This document shows, in pieces, positions 26,650 to 34,321 of a DNA stretch of 64,000 bases. Position numbers and translations under genes: made by a program. Every line of letters starts with the position of its first letter. Positions within the stretch are counted from its first letter, which is position 1. The DNA comes from Listeria seeligeri serovar 1/2b str. SLCC3954. Lineage in GTDB: Bacteria > Bacillota > Bacilli > Lactobacillales > Listeriaceae. The DNA lies in contig NC_013891.1 in NCBI RefSeq assembly GCF_000027145.1, positions 1,984,001 to 2,048,000 of the forward strand, read 5' to 3'. The notes beneath the pieces were generated by a model. The model made no database searches. It had not been told where the DNA came from and saw only the letters and a list, made by a program, of their open reading frames with translations.

Positions 26650-26727
26650 CTATTTGACGTTTTTTATCTCTAACACAATTATTCCGAAGATTAATAAGGT
26701 CATTGCTAAAAAATGGGAATGAGGCAT
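26650..26727 (-). CDS. Small membrane peptide, 25 residues
   Basis: A short open frame starts with MPHSHFLAMT, continues as a hydrophobic helix (LLIFGIIVLE) and ends in a basic tail IKNVK. The ATG has AAAGGAG (26737-26743) 9 bases before it. It lies between the SDR gene and the ASST gene on the same strand, 36 bases after the SDR stop, with no terminator between. The ribosome site can pair with the start of the frame (GAGTGAG with CTCATTC), which might limit translation. It resembles holin-like or type I toxin peptides in length and layout only; the function is unknown. Confidence 0.5.
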   Translation of the reverse strand: MPHSHFLAMTLLIFGIIVLEIKNVK

Positions 26728-26763
26728 TCGTTCTCACTCCTTTGTATCACCAACTTATAAGAA

Positions 26764-27555
26764 TTACTTTTTCAAAAAGGCGCCTTTTCCGAAAAATTCA
26801 ATGACTTGAGGCATCACTTGGTATAAGCGTGTAGCGACATTCATTACAAACGGTAAATTAATTTCTCGGCGTTTCGTGCCCATTATTTGTACTGTTTTAC
26901 GAGCTACTTTTTCGGGTTTTAATACCAATTTCCCAACTGTATCTAAGTAATTCCCAGATTTATCCGCAACATCAAAAAAGTTTGTCGCAATTGGTCCTGG
27001 ATTGATGGTTGTAACTTTTATATTATCTGGAATTAGTTCTAATCGTAGTGCATTAGAAAAACCTAGCACTGCGTATTTTGTTGCTGAATAGACTGTTGAC
27101 TTTGGCGTTGCGATTTTGGCTGCTTGAGAAGCGATATTGATGATATGACCAGTCTTGCGCGCTTGCATTTTTGGTAGAAGTAACTTTGTTAATTGAATCA
27201 AGCCTAGGACGTTTGTGTCAAACATTTTTTCGATTGTTTCAAAGGGAATATCTACTGCGTTTTCAAATAAACCAAATCCAGCACAATTCACTAGTACATC
27301 AATATCAAAGCGTTGATTTACTTGCTCACTCACTTGCTTTACTTGTTCGAAGTCAGTCATATCTAACGTAAAGTAATCCACTTTGACAGGATGGTTCGTT
27401 GTAATTTCATTTTGTAAGTTGATTAGTTTTTCTGTACTTCTGGCGGTGATAATGACATTTGCTCCTGAAGCGGCAACTTGTCTGGAAATTTCAGCGCCAA
27501 GACCATTTGATGCTCCTGTAATTAATACGTTTTTATTCTTCAAAAAAGGATTCAT
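26764..27555 (-). CDS. Short-chain dehydrogenase/reductase (YqjQ-like)
   Basis: An NAD(P)-dependent oxidoreductase of 263 residues. The Rossmann motif is TGASNGLG (13-20), followed by the NCAGFG motif, catalytic Ser143, and Tyr156/Lys160 in YSATK. The substrate is not predictable; the family member in Bacillus, YqjQ, likewise follows rnz. It starts 4 bases after the rnz stop, so the two are cotranscribed. Confidence 0.87.
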   Translation of the reverse strand: MNPFLKNKNVLITGASNGLGAEISRQVAASGANVIITARSTEKLINLQNEITTNHPVKVDYFTLDMTDFEQVKQVSEQVNQRFDIDVLVNCAGFGLFENAVDIPFETIEKMFDTNVLGLIQLTKLLLPKMQARKTGHIINIASQAAKIATPKSTVYSATKYAVLGFSNALRLELIPDNIKVTTINPGPIATNFFDVADKSGNYLDTVGKLVLKPEKVARKTVQIMGTKRREINLPFVMNVATRLYQVMPQVIEFFGKGAFLKK

Positions 27556-27559
27556 TTTG

Positions 27560-28480
27560 TCACTCTCCTATTTGGAAAACAGCTAAGTCATACGCTATTT
27601 CGGTATTTTCAAAAACAGATTTTGCTTCTATTAATAATGCTTTGCTTGCTTCGCGGTCATATCTTGAACTTATATGGGTTAAAATTAATTTTTTTACACC
27701 AGCTTTTTTAGCGAGTTCTGCGGCTTGAATCGTAGTTGAATGCATATATTCTGCCGCCATCTTGCCCTTATCACCTTCAAATGTGGCTTCGTGAATTAAT
27801 ATATCTGCATTTTCGGCTAAAGCAAACTCGCTCGCTGTTTCTCTTGTGTCGCCAAAAATGCTAATAATTTTTCCTTTTTGTGGCGCTCCGATATAATTTT
27901 CCCCGTCAATTTCGCGACCGTCTGGAAGTGTAACAACTTCGCCATTTTTTAGCCTTTGGAAAATAGGACCAGGCTCTACTCCATCTTCTTTTAATCTCGC
28001 GGCATCTAGTGCACCTTGTTTGTCTTTTTCGACGATGCGGTAACCATAGCTAAGCATGCCGTGATCTAGTTCGTCAGCAGTAACTGTAAACATTTCATCT
28101 TCAAAAATTAAACCTGGTTCAATTTCCTCAAAAATAATTTTGTAAGTTAGCCTTGTACCACTTAGTTTTAACGACGTCTCAACATAGGCTTGAATTCCAA
28201 CTGGCCCGTATATGGTTAAATCAGAATCGCCACCTTGAAAAGAACGGCTACTTAATAAGCCTGGCAAACCGAAAATATGGTCGCCATGCATATGTGTAAT
28301 AAAGATTTTTTCTAATTTGCTTAGTTTAATTTGGCTAAGTAAAATTTGATGTTGCGTCGCTTCACCGCAATCAAACAACCAAATTGCGTTTCGTTCATTT
28401 AACATTGAAAGTGCTATGGATGTGACATTACGGCCTCGCGACGGTACGCCTGCTCCAGTTCCTAAAAAAACAAGTTCCAT
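27560..28480 (-). CDS. rnz: Ribonuclease Z
   Basis: The 3'-tRNA processing endonuclease that removes trailers from CCA-less tRNA precursors. It has 306 residues of metallo-beta-lactamase fold, with zinc ligands in THMHGDH (His63, His65, Asp67, His68) and further His and Asp residues at IFGDTRE and ILTHISSR. It has the N-terminal FLGTGAGVPS motif of the short form. It heads the rnz-SDR unit. Confidence 0.94.
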   Translation of the reverse strand: MELVFLGTGAGVPSRGRNVTSIALSMLNERNAIWLFDCGEATQHQILLSQIKLSKLEKIFITHMHGDHIFGLPGLLSSRSFQGGDSDLTIYGPVGIQAYVETSLKLSGTRLTYKIIFEEIEPGLIFEDEMFTVTADELDHGMLSYGYRIVEKDKQGALDAARLKEDGVEPGPIFQRLKNGEVVTLPDGREIDGENYIGAPQKGKIISIFGDTRETASEFALAENADILIHEATFEGDKGKMAAEYMHSTTIQAAELAKKAGVKKLILTHISSRYDREASKALLIEAKSVFENTEIAYDLAVFQIGE

Positions 28481-28615
28481 TTTCGTTCCAGTCCCTTCCC
28501 AGTTCGTGTCTTATTTTATCACATTCTTAATCGAACAGGAAATAAACATTTTCAAGCTAAAACCCTTACAATTCAGAAATAACTGTCAAATTAAAAAAAT
28601 AATCAGTTCAAACAG

Positions 28616-28644
28616 TTGCACAAATGCTTCTTTATAGATAAAAT
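28616..28644 (+). promoter_or_regulatory. Promoter of zwf
   Basis: TTGCAC (28616-28621), 17-bp spacer, TAAAAT (28639-28644). The resulting leader is about 130 bases. Confidence 0.7.
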
Positions 28645-28656
28645 AGTATGGACTAA

Positions 28657-28714
28657 TGAGGAAAATTAATAGCTCATTTATTAAAGGCCTTTTTTTATGG
28701 GGTCCTTTTTCTAA
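28657..28714 (+). other. Structured leader of zwf, possible attenuator
   Basis: AATGAG and CTCATT can pair first (28657-28680). Then AAAGGCC with a T-rich loop can pair with GGTCCTTT, followed by TTTT, giving a weak terminator-like hairpin at about 28684-28714. It matches no riboswitch family I know. Confidence 0.35.
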
Positions 28715-28781
28715 CTAGGATTTTGCTTCTAGTAGCTAATTTTTTGCCATTAAAGAGAACAAGAAAGAGGGTAAATGACGT

Positions 28782-30257
28782 ATGACAGATGAGTTAGAAC
28801 AAAAAGCATTGATTACTATTTTTGGCGGTACGGGAGATTTGGCAAATCGCAAACTTTACCCTTCGCTATATCATCTATTCAGTAAGGGCTCTCTTGGCGA
28901 CAATTTTGCTGTCATTGGAACAGCCCGCCGTGAATGGAGTAATGATTTCTTCCGTGACAAAGTGAAAGAGTCCATTAAAGACATTGAGGGCTCTGAAAAA
29001 AACGCGGATGCATTTGCTTCTCATTTCTACTACCAATCTCATGATGTGACAAATAAGGATTCTTATGTGAAATTGAAAGATTTGTCTGATGAATTAGATG
29101 CAAAATATGAGCTAGAAGGCAATCGTCTTTTCTACCTTGCAATGGCACCAAATTTCTTTGGAACAATTGCAAGCCGAATTAAATCAGAAGGCTTTGTAGA
29201 TACGAAAGGTTTCCATCGCTTAATTATTGAGAAACCGTTTGGGCATGACTTAGCAAGTGCGGAAGAATTAAATAATTCCCTTCGCCAAGCTTTTAATGAA
29301 GACGAAATTTATCGTATTGATCATTATTTAGGCAAAGAAATGATTCAAAATATCTCGGTAATTCGATTTGCTAACTCGATTATTGAGTCGCTTTGGAATA
29401 ATCGTTACATTGATAATATCCAAGTTTCTTTAACAGAGGTGCTTGGTGTAGAAGACCGCGGCCGTTATTACGATGAAAGTGGCGCACTTCGAGATATGGT
29501 TCAAAATCATATTCTCCAAATCGTTTCCTTATTAGCAATGGAGCCTCCAATCAACTTAACTACTCGCGAAATCCGCCATGAAAAAGTTCGCGCGCTTCGT
29601 TCTTTACGCGTTTTTGAAGGAAAAGAAGTACATCAAAACTTTATCCGTGGTCAGTACGGTCCCGGTGAAGTAAATGGCAAAGAACTAAAAGGTTATCGTC
29701 AAGAAGACAATGTCGATCCACATTCCAATACTGAAACATTTGTTGCCGCAAAACTGGAAATTGATAACTTCCGCTGGGCTGGCGTTCCATTTTACATTCG
29801 TACTGGTAAACGTCTAGCGAAGAAAACTACCCAAATTGCGATTCAGTTTAAAGATGTACCACTTAATTTATTCGGGCAACAACAATCGCTTGGTGGTAAT
29901 GTGCTTGTCATTCATATTCAACCTGACGAAGGAATCACACTTCACTTAAACGTAAAAGAACCTGGTCAAGGAATGGTGACAATGCCAGTAAACTTAAACT
30001 ATATTCATTCTTCTCCAGATGGCATGAATACACCAGAAGCATACGAAAAACTAATTTTAGACTGTTTACGCGGTGACGCGACTTACTTCTCTCATTGGGA
30101 TGAAGTATCGCTATCATGGAACTTTATCGACCATGTAGCAGATGTTTGGACGAAAACAAAAGACCACTTCCCGAACTACAAATCCGGTTCAATGGGACCA
30201 AAAGAAGCGGATGATTTAATTCAACATGACGGATTCCAGTGGTTCCCAATCGATTAA
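28782..30257 (+). CDS. zwf: Glucose-6-phosphate 1-dehydrogenase
   Basis: The first step of the oxidative pentose phosphate pathway, making NADPH. The 491 residues show the NADP site FGGTGDLANRKLYPSLY, the active-site motif RIDHYLGKE with the catalytic His further on, and FIRTGKRL in the C-terminal domain. Length fits the family. It is preceded by a structured leader and followed by a terminator, so it is a single-gene unit. Confidence 0.96.
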   Translation: MTDELEQKALITIFGGTGDLANRKLYPSLYHLFSKGSLGDNFAVIGTARREWSNDFFRDKVKESIKDIEGSEKNADAFASHFYYQSHDVTNKDSYVKLKDLSDELDAKYELEGNRLFYLAMAPNFFGTIASRIKSEGFVDTKGFHRLIIEKPFGHDLASAEELNNSLRQAFNEDEIYRIDHYLGKEMIQNISVIRFANSIIESLWNNRYIDNIQVSLTEVLGVEDRGRYYDESGALRDMVQNHILQIVSLLAMEPPINLTTREIRHEKVRALRSLRVFEGKEVHQNFIRGQYGPGEVNGKELKGYRQEDNVDPHSNTETFVAAKLEIDNFRWAGVPFYIRTGKRLAKKTTQIAIQFKDVPLNLFGQQQSLGGNVLVIHIQPDEGITLHLNVKEPGQGMVTMPVNLNYIHSSPDGMNTPEAYEKLILDCLRGDATYFSHWDEVSLSWNFIDHVADVWTKTKDHFPNYKSGSMGPKEADDLIQHDGFQWFPID

Positions 30258-30260
30258 TTT

Positions 30261-30303
30261 AAAAAACCAGAAACCGGGCATTTTCCCCTACTTCTGGTTT
30301 TTT
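30261..30303 (+). terminator. Terminator of zwf
   Basis: AAACCAGAA and TTCTGGTTT pair around a 19-base loop, followed by TTTTG. Confidence 0.82.
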
Positions 30304-30309
30304 GTTTAC

Positions 30310-30337
30310 TTGCAAAAGCCCTTTAACATGTTAGAAT
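30310..30337 (+). promoter_or_regulatory. Promoter of the YueI gene
   Basis: TTGCAA (30310-30315), 16-bp spacer, TAGAAT (30332-30337) with an extended TG. Confidence 0.6.
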
Positions 30338-30372
30338 AGAGAGAGAATGAACTAGTTAAAGGAGCTCATATA

Positions 30373-30807
30373 ATGGCTGAAAATATTGATGACTACTTAG
30401 AAAAAGGCATGTATGGAGCAAAAGAAATTAATCCCGCTGAGAAGAAGAAATATTTAGGAACTTACCGCGAACGTGTTTTAGTGGCACTCACGAAAGAAGA
30501 AGTATTATCGCAACAATTTCTTCCAGAGCTAGAAAAAGCAATACTGGAAAGTCCTGACTCCAAGCTTCTACTAAACGGATTATTACACTATAATTCCATG
30601 CGTCCTTATATCAAACTAGCTGAAAAATGTAAACATGAATTTTCAATTGTAAGTCGCTTAGAAGGCGAAACAGATCTTTACCTCGTGCTTGCTTGTCAAA
30701 AAGCAATTAATAAGGAAGACATTCATTTATATAAAGAAGAAACACCTGAGGAAACTGAGCAAGAGCCAATATCCTTACTTGAAAAAGTCCGAAAATTATT
30801 CGATTAA
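30373..30807 (+). CDS. YueI-family protein (DUF1694)
   Basis: A 144-residue cytosolic protein of the YueI family, unknown function. Family blocks visible are GMYGAKEINPAEKKKYLGTY near the start and RVLVALTKEE. The C-terminus is acidic. AAAGGAG lies before the ATG. A 45-residue membrane peptide gene follows 22 bases later, probably in the same transcript. Confidence 0.82.
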   Translation: MAENIDDYLEKGMYGAKEINPAEKKKYLGTYRERVLVALTKEEVLSQQFLPELEKAILESPDSKLLLNGLLHYNSMRPYIKLAEKCKHEFSIVSRLEGETDLYLVLACQKAINKEDIHLYKEETPEETEQEPISLLEKVRKLFD

Positions 30808-30829
30808 GCTTCATTTAGGAGGTCGATTT

Positions 30830-30967
30830 ATGCTACATGTTATTACTGTTTCACTCGCGATTTTAATGGCTTTACAAACAATTTATTTCTTTATTCGCAA
30901 AAATGTTAATATGGGTGTGCTATTCTTACTTATTACTGCCGCACTTCTTTTACTTAGTACTATTTAA
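30830..30967 (+). CDS. Small two-helix membrane protein, 45 residues
   Basis: A short hydrophobic protein beginning MLHVITVSLAILMALQTIYF, with two predicted membrane helices joined by a short basic turn (FFIRKNVNMG). The ATG has a perfect AGGAGG 7 bases before it. It follows the YueI gene and overlaps the 3' end of the convergent DUF6884-like gene by 18 bases. No family is recognised; function unknown. Confidence 0.72.
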   Translation: MLHVITVSLAILMALQTIYFFIRKNVNMGVLFLLITAALLLLSTI

Positions 30968-31414
30968 CGGGATTCCCGTTTCGATGGCTTGTTTTAGTTT
31001 TTGTTGCATCACACCAATACCAGATAATCCTGTAAGTGGAAAGTCAAATTTTTGTTTATTATCTGTAATCGAACTTAATAACCCTCTGAACTTTTTGCCA
31101 CCTAACATTGGTATTTGTTCAGTAGGGTTTATTTGTAGTTTTTGCCACATCTGTTTCAGTTCCGCTAATTGAATTGTATTTTCACTCGTTCCTTTCATCG
31201 TAAAGCGAACATCATACGTTCCTGCGACTACATCATCTGGCCTGAGAAATCCATATTTGGGTGATAAAATTAAATAGCTCTCTGCAAACTGTTCTGCGTA
31301 AGCTTTACTTAAATGGTGAAATGTTCCTGTATAGGCTTCACTTGCTTTGACTGGTCCTAGGTCTGGAAATTTATCCCATATTTTTGGTTTACCTGATGGA
31401 ATGATTATTAACAT
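30950..31414 (-). CDS. DUF6884-like protein
   Basis: A 154-residue protein with the start MLIIIPSGKPKIWD, then ASEAYTGTFH and YLILSPKYGFLRPDDVV, resembling the DUF6884 group, whose function is not settled. The start is taken at 31414, where its ATG overlaps the last codons of the GNAT gene (7-base overlap), giving translational coupling. A GTG at 31435 is an alternative that has a better ribosome site. No terminator follows; the 3' ends of this gene and the 45-residue protein gene overlap. Confidence 0.7.
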   Translation of the reverse strand: MLIIIPSGKPKIWDKFPDLGPVKASEAYTGTFHHLSKAYAEQFAESYLILSPKYGFLRPDDVVAGTYDVRFTMKGTSENTIQLAELKQMWQKLQINPTEQIPMLGGKKFRGLLSSITDNKQKFDFPLTGLSGIGVMQQKLKQAIETGIPLNSTK

Positions 31415-31935
31415 TGTTTTATCGGAAATTCCCACATCATCACTCTTCCCTGGCGTTCAAAAACGTCCTTTTCTGCTATATGTACTAAATGGTTATGTTT
31501 GAGCACTTGTATGGATGCTTCATTACTCTCATAGCAACGTGCAAAAATACGGTGAATCTCTGGCTGTTCTTGTAGCCATCCAATCATCCCTATTAAGGCT
31601 TCTGTCATGTAACCTTTATTTTGATAGTCATGCACAATACTGTAACCTATCTCTATTTCCCCTGTTTCTTCTGGAATTCCTTGGCCACCGATTTCGCCAA
31701 TAATTTTGTTTTCTGCTTTAAGTACAACCAGCCTCGTCCACTTAATCATCCGATCGTCTTTTTTCACATTTTCTAATACATATGGTAAATAAAAAAAGAA
31801 ATCAATTCCTGGCCAGTCTTTGGATACATGGTAACCACTTGCTTGTTCTAAGCTTTCTGTCCCTTTTATCGTTGCTTGAATCATTTCAAGCGTATAATTA
31901 ATTAATATTAGTCGCTCCGTCTCTATTATTTCCAC
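31408..31935 (-). CDS. GNAT acetyltransferase (RimJ/RimL-like)
   Basis: A 175-residue acetyl-CoA-dependent N-acetyltransferase. The acetyl-CoA-binding core is IEIGYSIVHDYQNKGYMTEA, and the later IFARCYESNEASIQVLKHN is the typical RimJ/RimL C-terminal block. The substrate is unknown. It is translationally coupled to the DUF6884-like gene. Confidence 0.86.
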   Translation of the reverse strand: MEIIETERLILINYTLEMIQATIKGTESLEQASGYHVSKDWPGIDFFFYLPYVLENVKKDDRMIKWTRLVVLKAENKIIGEIGGQGIPEETGEIEIGYSIVHDYQNKGYMTEALIGMIGWLQEQPEIHRIFARCYESNEASIQVLKHNHLVHIAEKDVFERQGRVMMWEFPIKQC

Positions 31936-32080
31936 AACTAAAACCCAGCTTTCCTGCTAATTTTATACTTTCAATTTAGCAGAATTATATAGCACTTCGC
32001 AACTATTGTGTCATTTATTAATTAAATAGTAAAAAAAATAAAAATAAAACTATTCTGACTATATACTTGACCTTTATATT

Positions 32081-32108
32081 TTGAATGCGCTTCCATTTAA
32101 GTTATACT
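32081..32108 (+). promoter_or_regulatory. cre-like site overlapping a possible distal promoter upstream of ilvD
   Basis: TGAATGCGCTTCCA (32082-32095) matches the CcpA cre consensus TGNAARCGNWWNCA with one mismatch. TTGAAT (32081-32086), 16 bp, TATACT (32103-32108) could be a distal promoter. In Bacillus CcpA activates ilv-leu from an upstream cre. Confidence 0.5.
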
Positions 32109-32194
32109 TTAAATATAAGACCAGGTACTAATTTCGCTTCAAACAATAAGTTGCTTGAATTGTGCAAACTAACGGAAAACTTTCAAAATAACAA

Positions 32195-32223
32195 TTGACA
32201 ATCGCTTGGCAACCGTTTATATT
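32195..32223 (+). promoter_or_regulatory. Main promoter of the ilv-leu operon
   Basis: TTGACA (32195-32200), 17-bp spacer, TATATT (32218-32223), a near-consensus sigma-A promoter about 95 bases before the leader peptide. Confidence 0.85.
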
Positions 32224-32317
32224 AAGTAATAACATAACATTTCTTGATATTCATTGTTTTCAAAAATGTGCGACTAATCGAAAATCTAAAACCATTTGAT
32301 GAAGGGGATAATGACTT

Positions 32318-32359
32318 ATGAAAACGACTAAATCCGTCATTACAATTTTATTACTCTAA
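32318..32359 (+). CDS. Leader peptide of the branched-chain amino-acid operon
   Basis: Thirteen codons, MKTTKSVITILLL, end 2 bases before the first attenuator hairpin. Six of the last seven codons are Val, Ile or Leu, as expected for a ribosome-stalling sensor of branched-chain amino acids. AAGGGG lies 10 bases before the ATG. An equivalent leader in L. monocytogenes (Rli60) has been described as a ribosome-mediated attenuator. Confidence 0.88.
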   Translation: MKTTKSVITILLL

Positions 32360-32360
32360 A

Positions 32361-32464
32361 AGGACTTTGAACACTGTAGCAAATTACAGTAGTTTGAGTC
32401 CTGTTTACATTAAATGGGATTCTTGCAAAGCATCCCATTGTTTTCATCATTGGGGTGCTTTTTC
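32361..32464 (+). terminator. Attenuator of ilv-leu (Rli60-type)
   Basis: Three structures follow the leader peptide. A long hairpin is closed by AGGACT/AGTCCT (32361-32402). AATGGGAT/ATCCCATT (32413-32439) can form an antiterminator. AGCATCCCA/TGGGGTGCT (32429-32459) followed by a T-run is the terminator. The last two share bases 32432-32437 and exclude each other. The 32465-32609 stretch after it shows only the ilvD ribosome site and an AATTCT/AATTC-type short repeat. Confidence 0.87.
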
Positions 32465-32609
32465 TTTAGCTAGATTTCGAGTTTTCGAGCAAAAAACAGC
32501 TATCAAGTAAGCTAATACTTATTACTATATATTAATGCCACGCTATTTTGTGAATTCTAAAAATTCAGCGTCGGCAAATAATTCTTAATTGGAAATGGGG
32601 TAAATTCAT

Positions 32610-34304
32610 ATGCGTAGTGACAAAATTAAAAAAGGTGTCGACCAAGCGCCGGCAAGAAGTTTGCTGCATGCTACAGGTCAAATTAAAAGTCCAGGTGATA
32701 TGGATAAACCATTTATCGCAATTTGTAATTCTTACATTGATATCGTTCCTGGTCATGTCCACTTGCGAGAGCTTGCTGATGTGGCAAAGGAAGCAATTAG
32801 GGAAGCTGGCGGTATCCCATTTGAATTTAATACGATTGGTGTAGATGACGGCATCGCTATGGGACATATTGGTATGCGTTATTCCCTACCCTCTCGTGAA
32901 GTTATTGCGGATGCAGCAGAAACAGTTATTAATGCCCACTGGTTCGATGGAGTTTTTTACATTCCTAACTGTGACAAAATCACACCAGGAATGTTACTTG
33001 CCTCGGTTCGTACTAACGTCCCTGCTATCTTTTGCTCAGGTGGCCCAATGAAAGCCGGATTATCTGCTCACGGGAAAGCATTAACACTTTCTTCTGTATT
33101 CGAAGCTGTTGGTGCATTTAAAGATGGTAGCATGTCACAAGAAGATTTCTTAGATATGGAAGCCAATGCTTGTCCGACTTGTGGTTCATGTGCTGGTATG
33201 TTTACAGCTAACTCAATGAACTGTTTGATGGAAATCCTTGGAATGGCTGTTCCAGGAAATGGTACAACACTTGCTGTTTCTGACGCTCGCCGTGACCTAA
33301 TTAGACAATCCGCTTTCCACTTGATGGATTTAGTTAAAAAAGATATACGGCCCCGCGACATTATTACGAAAGATGCGATTGATGATGCTTTTGCACTGGA
33401 TATGGCAATGGGTGGCTCTACTAACACTATTTTACATACTCTTGCCCTTGCGAATGAAGCTGGCATTGAAGACTACGATTTGGAGCGCATCAATGATATT
33501 GCTAAGCGTGTTCCTTATCTTTCCAAAATCGCCCCTTCTTCTTCTTACTCCATGCATGATGTCCATGAAGCAGGCGGCGTATCTGCTATTGTAAAAGAAT
33601 TAGTCGATCTTGGCGGAGCAATCCATCCTGACCGCATTACTGTTACCGGAAAAACAATCCGTGAAAATGTGGCTGATGCCAAAATTAATAATACCGATGT
33701 TATTCATCCAAAAGAAAATCCTTATAGCCCAGTTGGCGGACTTTCGATGTTATTTGGAAATATTGCACCAAAAGGAGCCGCTATCAAAGTGGGTGGTGTT
33801 GACCCTTCCGTAAAAGTTTTCAAAGGAGAAGCGATTTGCTTTAGCTCCCACGATGAAGCGGTAGAAGCGATTGATAACCATACTGTCCGCGAAGGGCATG
33901 TAGTTGTGATTCGCTACGAAGGTCCAAAAGGTGGTCCAGGAATGCCAGAAATGCTTGCACCAACGTCTAGCATTGTCGGCCGTGGACTTGGAAAAGATGT
34001 TGCACTGATTACAGATGGTCGCTTTTCCGGGGCTACTCGTGGCATCGCAGTTGGTCATATTTCTCCGGAAGCTGCTGCTGGTGGTCCAATCGCACTTGTC
34101 AAAGACGGCGATATTATCACTATCGACTTACCAAACCGGACATTAAATGTAGACGTCCCTGATGATGTTTTAGAAGCAAGACGAAAAGACCTACCTAGAT
34201 TTAAAGCAAAAGTAAAAACTGGTTATCTTGCAAGATACACAGCCTTAGTAACAAGTGCTCATACAGGTGGTATCTTACAAATTCCAGAAGATTTAATCGA
34301 CTAA
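32610..34304 (+). CDS. ilvD: Dihydroxy-acid dehydratase
   Basis: An iron-sulfur dehydratase making the 2-keto acid precursors of valine/leucine and isoleucine. It has 564 residues; cluster and metal-binding Cys residues lie in [10 protein letters not shown] and [20 protein letters not shown]. It is first of nine genes in the operon. GGGG precedes the ATG. Confidence 0.96.
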   Translation: MRSDKIKKGVDQAPARSLLHATGQIKSPGDMDKPFIAICNSYIDIVPGHVHLRELADVAKEAIREAGGIPFEFNTIGVDDGIAMGHIGMRYSLPSREVIADAAETVINAHWFDGVFYIPNCDKITPGMLLASVRTNVPAIFCSGGPMKAGLSAHGKALTLSSVFEAVGAFKDGSMSQEDFLDMEANACPTCGSCAGMFTANSMNCLMEILGMAVPGNGTTLAVSDARRDLIRQSAFHLMDLVKKDIRPRDIITKDAIDDAFALDMAMGGSTNTILHTLALANEAGIEDYDLERINDIAKRVPYLSKIAPSSSYSMHDVHEAGGVSAIVKELVDLGGAIHPDRITVTGKTIRENVADAKINNTDVIHPKENPYSPVGGLSMLFGNIAPKGAAIKVGGVDPSVKVFKGEAICFSSHDEAVEAIDNHTVREGHVVVIRYEGPKGGPGMPEMLAPTSSIVGRGLGKDVALITDGRFSGATRGIAVGHISPEAAAGGPIALVKDGDIITIDLPNRTLNVDVPDDVLEARRKDLPRFKAKVKTGYLARYTALVTSAHTGGILQIPEDLID

Positions 34305-34321
34305 AAAACGAGGTGATAAGC

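Noticed and set aside
28606-28620. Copy of the als-type motif (AAACAGTTG) near zwf
   Set aside because: Single, no tandem partner and no matching promoter layout; likely chance.
32150-32200. CodY box near the ilv promoter
   Set aside because: The best window has six mismatches to AATTTTCWGAAAATT.
32361-32464. T-box riboswitch before ilvD
   Set aside because: No AGGGTGGNACCGCG core and no specifier loop; a coding leader peptide explains the region.
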